Shown: positions 33,783-42,934, counted from the stretch's first letter. The stretch: DNA of 53,383 nt from Bacteroidota bacterium (GCA_023381535.1 JAMCSN010000180.1:1-53383); one strand, 5' to 3'. Made by a program: numbers and translations. The notes: a model not told the origin generated them from the letters alone.

Positions 33783-35365
33783 TTTTGATCTATAGTTTGT
33801 TTAAGTTTTTGAAATCTTGGCTCACTTCCCTTTTTCAAAACAATAGTCTTCCGGAAATCCAAATTTTCGGTTGGAAAGTCTGTTCGTTTGTGGCATCCGC
33901 GGCTTTCTTCTCTCAACAATGCAGATTGAGTGATCATCCCGGCAATTTCAATTACGTTTTTTATTCTGCCGGCATAATATTCTTCTTCATTGCCGCTAAA
34001 CTCTTCTTTCATTCGTGCAAGTTCCTTCAGTGCTTCTTCCAGAGATGATTTGTTTCTAATTATTCCGACATTATTCCACATTAACTCGCCGGTTCTCTTT
34101 CCGATTACGTCTAGTTTATCGCGCTGATTTTCGTTAATATGAAATGTGCGCACGTCATCAAAACTATGTTTGATATCAGTGAACTTTAGAGCCGCATCTT
34201 CAACCGCTCTTTTAGCGAACGTAAGACATTCCAGCAGAGAATTACTTGCAAGACGGTTTGCACCGTGCACACCTGTTGATGCAACCTCTCCAACCGCATA
34301 CAGACGTTTTATGTTCGTCTCTCCGTCCAGGTTTGTTTTTATTCCACCGATCATATAATGAGCAGCAGGCGCAACCGGTACTAAATCTTTTGTTATGTCG
34401 ATATTATTTTTCAATGCTTCTCTATAAATAGTGCCGAATCTGTTTTTGATCGATGATGATTTTAAATGGTCGAGTTTGAGAAAAACATTTTTCTTGCCGC
34501 TGCTGCTCAGCTCGCGGTATATCGCTTCGGAAACTTCGTCTCGCGGAGAAAGTTCGCCGGAATTCCAATCAGCCAGAAATCGTTTTCCCTCATGATTAAC
34601 AAGGTATGCGCCTTCTCCTCTAACCGCTTCGGAAATTAAAAACGATTTTCCGTTTTCGGAGTAGAACGCCGTGGGATGAAATTGAATGAACTCCATACTT
34701 TCAATTTCGGCACCAGCATTAAATGCTAAAGAGATTCCCTCACCAACAGACGACGACGGGTTTGTCGTTCGAGAATAAATAGCAGCAACACCTCCGGAAG
34801 CGATTATTGTGCATTTGCCTGCAACAGAAAACATTTTTTGTTCTTGAAGATTGTAACACTTTATACCGGTACAACTTTCATCTTTGCAGATCAATTCGTA
34901 AGCGAGCGTGTTTTCGAAAACCTCAATATTTTTTTCCTTCGTGACCAAGGGAAGAATAAATTTAACAAGTTCCATTCCAGTTGCATCACCGCCGGCGTGA
35001 AGCACCCGTCTTCTGGAATGCCCTCCTTCTAAACCTAAAGAAATTTTTCCGTCAACAAAGTCAAACGGCATTCCCATTTTAATCAATGATTGAACGATTT
35101 CTTTTCCTTCATTAACCAAAATCTCAACGGCATCACGGTTACATAAACCTCTTCCTGCTTCAAGCGTATCATTTATGTGAAGCGCTGTCAAATCATCATC
35201 GCCGATTGCCGCGGCAACTCCTCCTTGTGCCAGGTAAGAATTGCTGATCTCAATCTTAGTTTTGTTTAACAATGCAACTGTTCCGTACTTTGCTGCACAA
35301 TATGCGGAGTACAGCCCCGATAATCCGGCACCCACAATTACAAAATCAAAACTCCGATTTTTCAT
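33779..35365 (-). CDS. nadB: L-aspartate oxidase NadB
   Basis: 528 residues. FAD-binding GAGLSGLYSAYCAAKYG, then SYLAQGGVAAAIG, HTLEAG-type loop (DTLEAGRGLC), the catalytic histidine/arginine region HSRRRVLHAGGDATG, FIQFHPTA, and GEVASTGVHGANRLASNSLL. The C-terminal helical domain is complete. First gene of the NAD operon; oxidises aspartate to iminoaspartate with oxygen or fumarate. No promoter was recognised upstream; the 447-bp stretch to 35812 holds only a possible gene remnant. Confidence 0.96.
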   Translation of the reverse strand: MKNRSFDFVIVGAGLSGLYSAYCAAKYGTVALLNKTKIEISNSYLAQGGVAAAIGDDDLTALHINDTLEAGRGLCNRDAVEILVNEGKEIVQSLIKMGMPFDFVDGKISLGLEGGHSRRRVLHAGGDATGMELVKFILPLVTKEKNIEVFENTLAYELICKDESCTGIKCYNLQEQKMFSVAGKCTIIASGGVAAIYSRTTNPSSSVGEGISLAFNAGAEIESMEFIQFHPTAFYSENGKSFLISEAVRGEGAYLVNHEGKRFLADWNSGELSPRDEVSEAIYRELSSSGKKNVFLKLDHLKSSSIKNRFGTIYREALKNNIDITKDLVPVAPAAHYMIGGIKTNLDGETNIKRLYAVGEVASTGVHGANRLASNSLLECLTFAKRAVEDAALKFTDIKHSFDDVRTFHINENQRDKLDVIGKRTGELMWNNVGIIRNKSSLEEALKELARMKEEFSGNEEEYYAGRIKNVIEIAGMITQSALLREESRGCHKRTDFPTENLDFRKTIVLKKGSEPRFQKLKQTIDQK

Positions 35366-35519
35366 GCGGCAAAATCTTTTTTTGTTGATTCATTCAGGTC
35401 TAATGCGAACTTAAAACTTAGCAGTGGATACAAACGTTGGATTTTATGAAAACAAAACTTTAGGAAGGCGGTATTAGTCCTTTGATTTGAAACGCAGAAG
35501 GATAGTGCTCGTTTGTTTT

Positions 35520-35801
35520 TCATTTTGGTTGGTACTTGTCGTAACGATCAAGTCCGGTTTCGTTAATGATTCTTCTTATGTAACCTTCCAAATTTTCGGA
35601 TCGGTTCGCTCAAATGTCTAATTAAAAATAAATAAAATAATTCTCTCTCCCAAGATTCATATTCCTCAATTGAATGTATTGTTTAAGTTGTCATAGCTGA
35701 AATTGAAAGCGGGTTTTTCCAAAAGCGGAGGCAACTTAATTCAAACTTACGTTTAACCTCAGCGAAATTTTGAGATACTACTCTTTTGTAAAATTCATTT
35801 C
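35520..35801 (-). pseudogene. Possible decayed coding remnant
   Basis: On the minus strand this gap reads EFYKRVVSQNFAEVKRKF... then, after a stop, IEEYESWERELFYLFLIRHL and, in another frame, SENLEGYIRRIINETGLDRY ending DKYQPK*. The pieces are protein-like and in order but frameshifted. Family not recognised. Nothing else found in 35366-35812. Confidence 0.3.
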
Positions 35802-35812
35802 CAACGTTTAAA

Positions 35813-36265
35813 TCATTTCCCTTTTCCAGTATTCTTCATTACCGGACTGCCGTTTTTTGTGAAGATTAAATCTTTGTTCCATTTTCCTTTTGAGATCTGG
35901 GCTTCAAATGTAACTACCCCTTTTGCGTTAACAATCTTTGCAGCTTCAGTAATATTCCATCCTTGATAATTTTTTTCTACATATTCTTCAACACCGTTTG
36001 GCAGTTCAGATTTTGCAATATCGGTTTCTGTTTCTTTCAAGTTGCCTTCGGCATCAATTACAACAGAAATTACTTCGCCGTTCTGCTTAAACTCGGCTTC
36101 AAACTCTGACTTGCCTTCTTTTCCCCATTTCACTTCTTTAACATTGGGGTAATGTTTAGCAAAACAAGCCTTCGCTTTATCCGTCACTTTAACTTCTTTT
36201 TTTGTTTGAGCCAAAATTGAAACTGCTAAAGTGAAAACGATTAACAACATAATTGATTTTTTCAT
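35813..36265 (-). CDS. PepSY-like (DUF2874) exported protein, copy A
   Basis: 150 residues. Signal peptide about 1-20 (SIMLLIVFTLAVSILAQ). Body: ACFAKHYPNVKEVKWGKEG, then FEAEFKQNGEVISVVIDAEG, TETDIAKSELPNGVEEYVEK, ending FEAQISKG. This is the PepSY-like/beta-lactamase-inhibitor-protein-like fold common in Bacteroidota, function unknown, likely periplasmic binding or inhibition. About 75% identical to copy B at 36766, a recent tandem duplicate. The region 36303-36327 upstream repeats a sequence found ahead of the small ORF at 36650. Confidence 0.85.
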   Translation of the reverse strand: MKKSIMLLIVFTLAVSILAQTKKEVKVTDKAKACFAKHYPNVKEVKWGKEGKSEFEAEFKQNGEVISVVIDAEGNLKETETDIAKSELPNGVEEYVEKNYQGWNITEAAKIVNAKGVVTFEAQISKGKWNKDLIFTKNGSPVMKNTGKGK

Positions 36266-36302
36266 TATGAATATTCCTTTTGTTTTAAGATCTTTTAATA
36301 TA

Positions 36303-36327
36303 CATTATTAGCAGTCATTCTAACAAA
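36303..36327 (-). promoter_or_regulatory. Repeated upstream element, copy 1
   Basis: Reads cattattagcagtcattct then aacaaa on plus; the near-identical sequence is at 36670-36695. On the minus strand TTTG is followed after 21 bases by TATATTAA, giving a plausible Bacteroidota promoter for PepSY copy A. Confidence 0.4.
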
Positions 36328-36413
36328 ATAATACACGATTCTATCGTCCTTCGAGCGGGATTCTTACTTCGGTTGAAAATAGCGGTAATTGAAAACTTAA
36401 ACATACTTTTCGA

Positions 36414-36650
36414 TTACCCTATCCAATTTTCTGAAGTGTAGGAGAGTGGCCTTCTCTTTTTTTCCTGTACTTGCATTTTTCTTAGTGAATTGTCAGCCTT
36501 TGGTATTTGATCTACCGGAGAAACAAAATCGGGAACAAATGTAAGAGTACTCGATTTTGCGTCGGTCTGTTCAATCGGCGGTTGACTCTTGTGGGTATGT
36601 TTTGACCACTCCAGCTTTCTACTGCGATCGGTAATAGGTTGTACGCTCAT
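36414..36650 (-). CDS. Hypothetical 78-residue ORF
   Basis: Lies between the two PepSY copies, same strand. No signal peptide, basic, with SQPPIEQTDAKSSTL and QVQEKKRRPLSY segments; no recognised domain. The ATG is preceded by AAAGAG too close for a good site. Its upstream region matches the one upstream of PepSY copy A, so it may be transcribed, or it may be the remains of a duplicated unit. Confidence 0.3.
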   Translation of the reverse strand: MSVQPITDRSRKLEWSKHTHKSQPPIEQTDAKSSTLTFVPDFVSPVDQIPKADNSLRKMQVQEKKRRPLSYTSENWIG

Positions 36651-36669
36651 CTCTTTACTATAATAATAA

Positions 36670-36695
36670 CATTAATAAGCAGTCGTTCTAACAAA
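36670..36695 (-). promoter_or_regulatory. Repeated upstream element, copy 2
   Basis: cattaataagcagtcgttct then aacaaa, 22 of 26 positions like the element at 36303-36327, 20 bases ahead of the small ORF. Confidence 0.35.
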
Positions 36696-36765
36696 TTGAA
36701 GAGTGGGACAGAAATGACCCTGTCCCTACTCTACTACCTTTTCAGATTTTTATGAACTGCGGGTA

Positions 36766-37257
36766 TTAATCCTTCTCGTCAGTTTCTTTTCCGGCTTTTT
36801 CATCTTTTTCATTTTTAGTTTCTTTCTTTACAACCGGTTTGCCCTCTTTAGTGAAGATCAAATCTCTGTTCATTTTGCCTTTTGAAATCTGAGCTTCGAA
36901 AGTAATGTTTCCTTTCGCATCAAGAATCTGTGCTGCCTCGGTTATACTCCATCCTTTATGATGTTTTGCAACGTATTCTTCAACGCCCTTCGGTAATTGA
37001 GATTTCGCAATATCGGTTTCGGTTTGTTTCAGGTTACCTTCGGCATCAATTACAACAGAGATTGCCGCGCCATTCTGTTTGAATTCGGCTTCGTATTCAT
37101 TCTTTCCTTCCATTCCCCATTTCACTTCTTTAATGTTAGGGTAATGTTTGGCAAAACATGCTTTCGCTTTGTCCGTTACTTTTACTTCTTTTTTGTTTTG
37201 TGCTGAAATTGAAACAGCTAAAGTGAAAATGATTAACAACATAATTGATTTTTTCAT
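36766..37257 (-). CDS. PepSY-like (DUF2874) exported protein, copy B
   Basis: 163 residues from ATG 37257 (AAAGGAGTAG upstream), signal peptide as in copy A. Sequence parallels copy A throughout (ACFAKHYPNIKEVKWGMEG, TETDIAKSQLPKGVEEYV, FEAQISKG), then adds a charged tail KKETKNEKDEKAGKETDEKD. Upstream, 37291-37323 shares 28 of 33 bases with 39254-39286 ahead of the 118-residue secreted protein, containing AGAATCGATT and TAAGTTTG on the minus strand. Confidence 0.85.
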   Translation of the reverse strand: MKKSIMLLIIFTLAVSISAQNKKEVKVTDKAKACFAKHYPNIKEVKWGMEGKNEYEAEFKQNGAAISVVIDAEGNLKQTETDIAKSQLPKGVEEYVAKHHKGWSITEAAQILDAKGNITFEAQISKGKMNRDLIFTKEGKPVVKKETKNEKDEKAGKETDEKD

Positions 37258-37290
37258 TATGACTACTCCTTTTGTTTTAAGATTCATGTC

Positions 37291-37323
37291 AAACTTAGAA
37301 ATCGATTCTAAAGAAATTCTGTG
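37291..37323 (-). promoter_or_regulatory. Shared upstream motif, PepSY copy B
   Basis: On the minus strand AGAATCGATT-N2-TAAGTTTG, the latter fitting TAnnTTTG. 28 of 33 bases agree with 39254-39286. A -33 TTTG is missing, so an alternative sigma or activator site is possible. Confidence 0.4.
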
Positions 37324-37342
37324 TTTGAAGAAAAAATTTTGT

Positions 37343-38668
37343 TCATTGTTTTGAAGTATTTATTTCATTTTCAAGTTTCCGGATCAGTTCACTAAGTTTT
37401 TTATTTCCAGGATTTAGAATCAAAGCCGTTTTCCAATGAGCAGCCGCAAGCATCTTTTCATCTTTTTTATAATATGCTATACCGGCATTTATGTGCGCCT
37501 GTTCAATATTATCATCTAACGAAAGCGCTTTTAAGCTATATTCTAAAGCTTTGTCGTAATTGCCCTTGAGTAGATATTGATAGCCAGTATTGGTTAACTG
37601 TTCGACGGTTGCCTTTTCTTTATTCAATCCAAAATTGTTATCTAATCCTAATCCCAACTCACTCAAGTAATATTGATCTGGATAATAGGAATCTTTTCCC
37701 ATTACAAATTCTATCCCAAGATTAATGGAATGAGAAATGAACCGTCTGACCGGCTCGTTAGAAAAATCCTTTTGCAAATAATAACTAACATTCAATGCGA
37801 TGTATTTATTGAAAGTCTTTTTCACTCCTATCATAAAAGTATTAATTACATCGCTCCTTGTCATAAAAGGATCATTGGTTAACATTCTGTTCGAAAATCG
37901 TAACGAACTAATCATATCTTCCGCTTGTACTTTAAATCCAGCGCCAAGATTATACGACAAGGAAACAGCGAGGAACTGTCTGTTAAACTTGTAAAATAAA
38001 TTATTCGAATTGCTATTGATAAATCCAAGTTTAATACTTGCTGTTGCGGACTGGTTTATTTGATGCAGCCAGCTAAGAGCAATATAATTGTAATTGTCCC
38101 GTTGCTTATCAAGTGTTATTGTAAGCAGGTGAGAATAGTTCCTTCGTATAAAGGAATATTCTAACGAATAAAGAGTTTGGCTGTTTTTCAACCAATTTAA
38201 TTTAAATGAAGCTGAATACTGATTAAAAGTTGCAAACCGATATACTGATGAACTTGTAGTAAGAATATCCGGCTGGGCGGAATTAAGATAATAACCGGAA
38301 ATTTGCCCGCTTAAACTCGGTGAAAAGTATTTCGATAGTTTAATTCCAAACCGGTTAAAATTAGTATTTAAGAAGGAAGTGGACGCATATTTTTCTAAAC
38401 CAAAAAGATATTGTGCGGTTAATTTTGTATTAACTGAGAAAGGATACGTTATTGCAACCGAAGGATAAAGACCGGAAGAAAAATCTGAGGTGTTCGATGA
38501 TAATTTTAGAATATTGGAATCGTACTTGTTGAGATTTAAGAGAGATATTCGATACCCTAGTTTTTGGAAAATATTATTTGAATCAGAACCATAATAGTTA
38601 TCTTGACCGTAGGCGAACATAGAAGTAGCGAGAAGAATCCAAAACATATTTCGCGTTATAAATTTCAT
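37343..38668 (-). CDS. Outer-membrane beta-barrel protein with C-terminal TPRs
   Basis: 441 residues from ATG 38668; the ORF extends 15 residues further without signal character. Signal peptide about 1-21 (MFWILLATSMFAYGQ). Residues 30-330 are alternating aromatic strands (YPSVAITYPFS, GIKLSKYF, NQYSASFKLNWL, AVSLSYNLGAGFKV, LNVSYYLQKDF), a porin-like barrel. Residues about 355-430 form two to three TPRs (LTNTGYQYLLKGNYDKALEY, AHINAGIAYYKKDEKMLAA). A barrel fused to TPRs is uncommon. It is followed on the minus strand by the PepSY genes and preceded by a 118-residue secreted protein, 83 bases away. Confidence 0.75.
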   Translation of the reverse strand: MKFITRNMFWILLATSMFAYGQDNYYGSDSNNIFQKLGYRISLLNLNKYDSNILKLSSNTSDFSSGLYPSVAITYPFSVNTKLTAQYLFGLEKYASTSFLNTNFNRFGIKLSKYFSPSLSGQISGYYLNSAQPDILTTSSSVYRFATFNQYSASFKLNWLKNSQTLYSLEYSFIRRNYSHLLTITLDKQRDNYNYIALSWLHQINQSATASIKLGFINSNSNNLFYKFNRQFLAVSLSYNLGAGFKVQAEDMISSLRFSNRMLTNDPFMTRSDVINTFMIGVKKTFNKYIALNVSYYLQKDFSNEPVRRFISHSINLGIEFVMGKDSYYPDQYYLSELGLGLDNNFGLNKEKATVEQLTNTGYQYLLKGNYDKALEYSLKALSLDDNIEQAHINAGIAYYKKDEKMLAAAHWKTALILNPGNKKLSELIRKLENEINTSKQ

Positions 38669-38751
38669 TTTTGATATCCTTTTTTGCTTAAACTTTAACC
38701 CGGCACAAGACAATGAAAAGGTATGACTACTTAAGCGCTTAATAAGTTATT

Positions 38752-39108
38752 TCAATGATTGCCAGTTTCTTCTCCGTTAAACTGATGTGTAGAACCTCCG
38801 GGACCGTCGAGGTCCGGCCCTTCAGCTAAACCTTCTCCTACTCCTTCGGGTCCATCAGTGGTTATGCCCATTACCGAAGATTTCGTTAAACCGGCAGAGT
38901 TAACCTTGTCAATCGTTGTTTTTCCATTTACCTCTGCTGCTGTTTCAACATCCGCTTGTCCTAAATCGCTATGTTGAACATCAACATTAAGTCCGGAAGC
39001 AACTTCTAACAAATCATTATCGGTTATTGATTGCGCCTGAGCTTTAGAGTTAAATCCAAATAAAGCAGCCGCAAATAATACAATCGCAATGCTCAGTGTT
39101 TTTTTCAT
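38752..39108 (-). CDS. Small secreted protein, Gly/Pro/Asp-rich C-terminus
   Basis: 118 residues from ATG 39108, with an ideal ribosome site AAAGGAGGTGAGAAA. Signal peptide about 1-25 ending AQAQ. Mature part is acidic: DNDLLEVASGLNVDVQHSD, then TTIDKVNSAGLTKSSV and the terminal EGPDLDGPGGSTHQFNGEET. No cysteine, no domain recognised. Sits 83 bases ahead of the barrel-TPR gene on the same strand; a secreted partner of it is possible. Confidence 0.7.
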   Translation of the reverse strand: MKKTLSIAIVLFAAALFGFNSKAQAQSITDNDLLEVASGLNVDVQHSDLGQADVETAAEVNGKTTIDKVNSAGLTKSSVMGITTDGPEGVGEGLAEGPDLDGPGGSTHQFNGEETGNH

Positions 39109-39253
39109 TTTCTCACCTCCTTTCAAACAGAAATTATTAAGACAAAATAGACAACTTCCTTTTCAGCCTTGCGGCCGGGTTAATTCTTGTAAATTTCATC
39201 TTATTATAAGTCCTCCTTTCTATTGAATAAAAAATTCACCGAAGCTTCGCCTT

Positions 39254-39286
39254 AAACTTATAAATCGATTCTGAAGGAATTTTGTA
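39254..39286 (-). promoter_or_regulatory. Shared upstream motif, 118-residue secreted protein
   Basis: Copy of the motif at 37291-37323 (28 of 33). It lies about 146 bases upstream of the start codon. Confidence 0.35.
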
Positions 39287-39432
39287 GAAAGGATTTTGAT
39301 TCTAGGTAAAAAAAATAGGATGAAAACTATTGGAGGATAAACTAATCTATTCCGTTATTGAAAATCCTAAGGCGGCAAAAACATCAAGCATGATTCTTAT
39401 CCAAATCGCCACCCATGATAGTCATTGATTAT

Positions 39433-39508
39433 CTAATCCTTCTCAATCAGTTTCAGAATAGTTGGCAAACAATCAGTAAAAGGGGAATCGTGATTATGAA
39501 CCCGCCCG
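39433..39508 (-). pseudogene. Remnant of an RND pump C-terminus
   Basis: Minus-strand reading GGFIITIPLLLIV, then after a 1-base deletion PTILKLIEKD and a stop, closely matching the end of the RND pump at 47527 (GGFIIALPLLLIVLPTILKI, IED). Similarity fades upstream (plus-strand 39509 onward). The stretch 39109-39811 contains only this remnant and a GC-rich hairpin block. Confidence 0.55.
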
Positions 39509-39701
39509 CTTATACTTTGAGTCTATGCCATAGCGTGTAAACCGGAAGTAACAAATTTTATATCAAAGCCATATTTATCGTTCTTCCTTCAATCGGCGCG
39601 CAAATCTCAGTAAACCGCGGATTTGTAATTGGCGGATAAATTAACGGATATAATCCGATTGTATTATGCTAAAAAATATTTGGCAAGAAATCGAATTTTA
39701 A

Positions 39702-39800
39702 TCCGCCTTCGCGTTCCGCTTCGGCGGACGAGAAGGTAGGGTATAATTCCCCGCTGCTTGCGGCGGAACGGGGTTCGGGACTTGCCCCAAGGTTCATACC
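39702..39800. repeat. GC-rich hairpin block beyond the RND gene
   Basis: Inside an A/T-rich gap, about 100 bases are G/C-rich with stems TCCGCC/GGCGGA (39702-39728) and CCGC/GCGG (39751-39763), and GGGG/CCCC pairs near 39770-39788. Looks like a dispersed repeat; origin unknown. Confidence 0.4.
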
Positions 39801-39811
39801 ATTGATTTTCT

Positions 39812-42800
39812 TCATTGTATTTCTTCATCAATACTATTTTTAGTAAATCTTCCGAAACGTAATGATAGAGTTGGCAGCACAAGAAGATTTAATAACGTTG
39901 ATGTTGCAAGTCCGCCGAGTATAACAATTGCCAATGGTCCTTCGATTTCTTTTCCGGCAGAACCGCTGCCGATTGCTAACGGTAATAATCCCAAACCTGT
40001 TACTAAAGCCGTCATTAAAATCGGGACAAGCCTTTCTGATGCGCCTAATATTGCTGTTTCGAAATTCCATTCCCTGCCTTCAAATTTTACTAAGTGTTCG
40101 TAGTGCGAAATCAACATAAGCGAATTTCGCATTGTTATTCCGAACAAAGTAATAAATCCCACCATTGAGCCAAGGCTCATTTGTCCGCCGGATAAAAGTA
40201 TAGAAATTATCCCTCCGACAAATGCAAAAGGTAAGTTTGATAAGACAAGAAAAAGATTTCTCAAATTCTTCAGCGCTATAAAAAGGAGTAAAATAATTCC
40301 GGCGCCGGCAATTGCAGAATAGATAAACAACTCTCTTCTTGAATTCGCTTGAGCTGCGGCTGTTCCTCCAAATTCAATATATGTTCCTCCGGGAAATTTG
40401 ATAGACGATTCAATTTTTCCCTTTGCTTCTCTTACAAATGAAACGACATCTGTTCCTTTAACATTGCATGTAATAGTCTGCACACGCCTGGCTCCGTTAT
40501 GAAGAATAATATATCTTCCCGAAGCTTCATATACATCTGCGAGCTGGCTTAGCTTAACATAAACGCCGTCAGAATTTTTCAAGAGAAGATTTGAAACATT
40601 ATTTACAGAGTTCCGATCCTTAGGAGTTAAAATTGTTGATACGGTAAAAACTTGATTTCCATCGTAAACTTGCCCAACATCTGTTCCTTGATATGCAGTC
40701 TGCACCGCATCAAGAACATCTTTAGCATCAAAGCCCCAGCGCTGCAAATCATCCTTTCGCAAATGTATAGTTAGCTGCGGCATTCCCGGAGGAGATTGTA
40801 TTTGCACATCAACAGCACCCGGAACTTTAGAAAGTATATGCGAAGTTTCCTGCGCAAGATTATCTAAAGAGTTAAGATCATTACCATAAATATTTAAGAC
40901 GACGGAAGATGTATAACCGGAAAGCGTTTCTTCCATCCGTTCGGTTAAGAAAGTATTAACGCCGATATTAACGCCGACAAAGGAAGTGAGCGTTTCCCTA
41001 ATTTCATCTTGAGCCTTTACCATCTGTTCGCTGTTTAGCGGCTTTAATTGAATTTCAAACTCGCTGTAATTTGTTCCCCACGTATCATCGCCTTTCTCGG
41101 CTCGGCCTGTACGTTCTCCAATTGTTTGAATAAACGGCAGCTTCATAAGAGCCGCTGATATTTTTTTACTGAGCTCCAATGATTCATTTATAGAAGTTCC
41201 GGGAGCTGCAGAAACATGAGCAATAAAATGTCCTTCCTTTAGTGCAGGTATAAAGCTTTCTCCAAAGAAGGGCAAAGCAGTAAATCCGGCAAGAGTAATA
41301 ATTATAACAGCAGTAATTACTTTCCCCGAATTTATTTCAACTTTGTTTAGAATAATTTTGTATCTCTCTTTTAGCCAATGTACGAATGGGGATTCTTTCC
41401 GCTCAACAATTTTTTGATTCCCAAGCAGAACCAGGCTTAACGCCGGAGTTACAGTCAGCGCTACAAGCAGCGAAGCAAGAACAGAAAATATGTAAGCAAT
41501 TCCAAGCGGAGAAAAAAGCTTTCCTGCAACACCGGAAAGCGTAAGAATGGGAATGAAGACAAGCACAACCGCAAAGGTTGCATAAATTACCGCCGTACGC
41601 ACTTCAAGAGAAGCTTCAAGCACTACTCGAAAGATAGATTTGTGGTTTCCTTGAGCCCGGTTTTCCTTTAATCTTCTTAAAATATTTTCAACATCAATTA
41701 CAGCATCATCAACCACTTCCCCAATGGCAATAGCAAGACCGCCGAGTGTCATTGTATTTAATGTTAATCCGAAAGATTGCAAAGCCACGATTCCCGCTAA
41801 CAATGAAAGCGGAATTGCCGTGCATGAAATTGCCGCTGTTCTAAAATTAAAAAGGAAGAGAAGTAAAACTAATACAACTAAAACAGCGCCGAGTATCAGC
41901 GATCCTTCGATATTGCCAAGCGCGGTATGGATAAAATCCGCAGGGCGAAATAATTTTATCAAATTAATATTTTCAGAATTGAATGCCGGCTGCATATCGT
42001 TTAGCGCAGCTTCAACATTTTTAGTAACTTCAAGAGTGTTGGTTCCATACTGCCCGTAAATCATCATCATTACGCCGGGTGAACCTTCAATAGTTGCGCT
42101 GCCAATCGGGGGCTCCGGTGCAATCAGAACGTCTGCTACATCAGCAAGAGTAATGTTCAAATTATTTTTATGAATAATAACTGTCTTTGCAATATCTGCC
42201 ACAGTTAAAGATTGTCCTTCTGTCTGAAGTACTATCCGCTGATTATTATTTTCGATGAAGCCGGAGCCTTCCACAGCAGTAGCGCGTTTGGCAGCAGATA
42301 AAACTTCTTCAATTGATAAATTATATTTAATTAACTCATCGGGATGAACTTGGATTTGGAATTGTTTAACATCGCCGCCAAACACAGTAACGTTTGCAAC
42401 GCCGGTTACCGAAAGCAGCCTTCGTCTTAAAACCCAATCTGCAAAAGTTCTTAATTGCATCGGCGTTTTTTCAGGTGAAGTTAATCCTATTACCAGAGTA
42501 AGCCCGGTGGATGGAACAAGCGGAGTCATCTCAGGCTGCTTAACGCCGACCGGTAGTTGACCTGCTAAAGTTGAAAGACGCTCGGTAACGAACTGACGGT
42601 CAATATAAATGTTGCTTCCTTCTTTAAAAATAGCAGTAACAACAGAAATACCTTGAATTGATTTTGACCGAAGAGAAGAGATGCCGACAATACCGTTTAC
42701 AGCGTTCTCAATCGGCTGCGTAACTAACACTTCAACTTGTTCCGGCGAAAGCCCCGGCGCTTCGGTTTGAATTACCGCTTGAGGCGGTGCAAATTCAGGG

Positions 42801-42934
42801 AAGACTCCGAACTTCGCCTGCGTCAATGTGTATATTCCATAACCTACAAACAAAATGCTTAATGCAATAATGATTCCCCGGAAGCGAAGAGAGAAGCGGA
42901 TAACAGAATTTAGCAAACCATGTTCTTCAATCAT
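39812..42934 (-). CDS. RND efflux pump (CzcA/CusA-like)
   Basis: 1040 residues, full-length RND. N-terminal helix LRFRGIIIALSILFVGYGIY, two large periplasmic loops, and the proton-relay helix 4 with GEVVDDAVIDVENILRRL; GITLFGITMRNSLMLISH and ALVTGLGLLPLAIGSG near the end. The DDAVIDVEN motif is that of heavy-metal/other CzcA-like pumps in Bacteroidota. It is translationally coupled (8-bp overlap) to the adaptor gene. No outer-membrane channel gene in this module; the TolC-like protein at 51486 could serve both (inference). Confidence 0.9.
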   Translation of the reverse strand: MIEEHGLLNSVIRFSLRFRGIIIALSILFVGYGIYTLTQAKFGVFPEFAPPQAVIQTEAPGLSPEQVEVLVTQPIENAVNGIVGISSLRSKSIQGISVVTAIFKEGSNIYIDRQFVTERLSTLAGQLPVGVKQPEMTPLVPSTGLTLVIGLTSPEKTPMQLRTFADWVLRRRLLSVTGVANVTVFGGDVKQFQIQVHPDELIKYNLSIEEVLSAAKRATAVEGSGFIENNNQRIVLQTEGQSLTVADIAKTVIIHKNNLNITLADVADVLIAPEPPIGSATIEGSPGVMMMIYGQYGTNTLEVTKNVEAALNDMQPAFNSENINLIKLFRPADFIHTALGNIEGSLILGAVLVVLVLLLFLFNFRTAAISCTAIPLSLLAGIVALQSFGLTLNTMTLGGLAIAIGEVVDDAVIDVENILRRLKENRAQGNHKSIFRVVLEASLEVRTAVIYATFAVVLVFIPILTLSGVAGKLFSPLGIAYIFSVLASLLVALTVTPALSLVLLGNQKIVERKESPFVHWLKERYKIILNKVEINSGKVITAVIIITLAGFTALPFFGESFIPALKEGHFIAHVSAAPGTSINESLELSKKISAALMKLPFIQTIGERTGRAEKGDDTWGTNYSEFEIQLKPLNSEQMVKAQDEIRETLTSFVGVNIGVNTFLTERMEETLSGYTSSVVLNIYGNDLNSLDNLAQETSHILSKVPGAVDVQIQSPPGMPQLTIHLRKDDLQRWGFDAKDVLDAVQTAYQGTDVGQVYDGNQVFTVSTILTPKDRNSVNNVSNLLLKNSDGVYVKLSQLADVYEASGRYIILHNGARRVQTITCNVKGTDVVSFVREAKGKIESSIKFPGGTYIEFGGTAAAQANSRRELFIYSAIAGAGIILLLFIALKNLRNLFLVLSNLPFAFVGGIISILLSGGQMSLGSMVGFITLFGITMRNSLMLISHYEHLVKFEGREWNFETAILGASERLVPILMTALVTGLGLLPLAIGSGSAGKEIEGPLAIVILGGLATSTLLNLLVLPTLSLRFGRFTKNSIDEEIQ

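Noticed and set aside
39664..39882. 72-aa minus-strand ORF
   Set aside because: Overlaps the end of the RND gene and the GC-rich hairpin block; composition follows the repeat, not coding.
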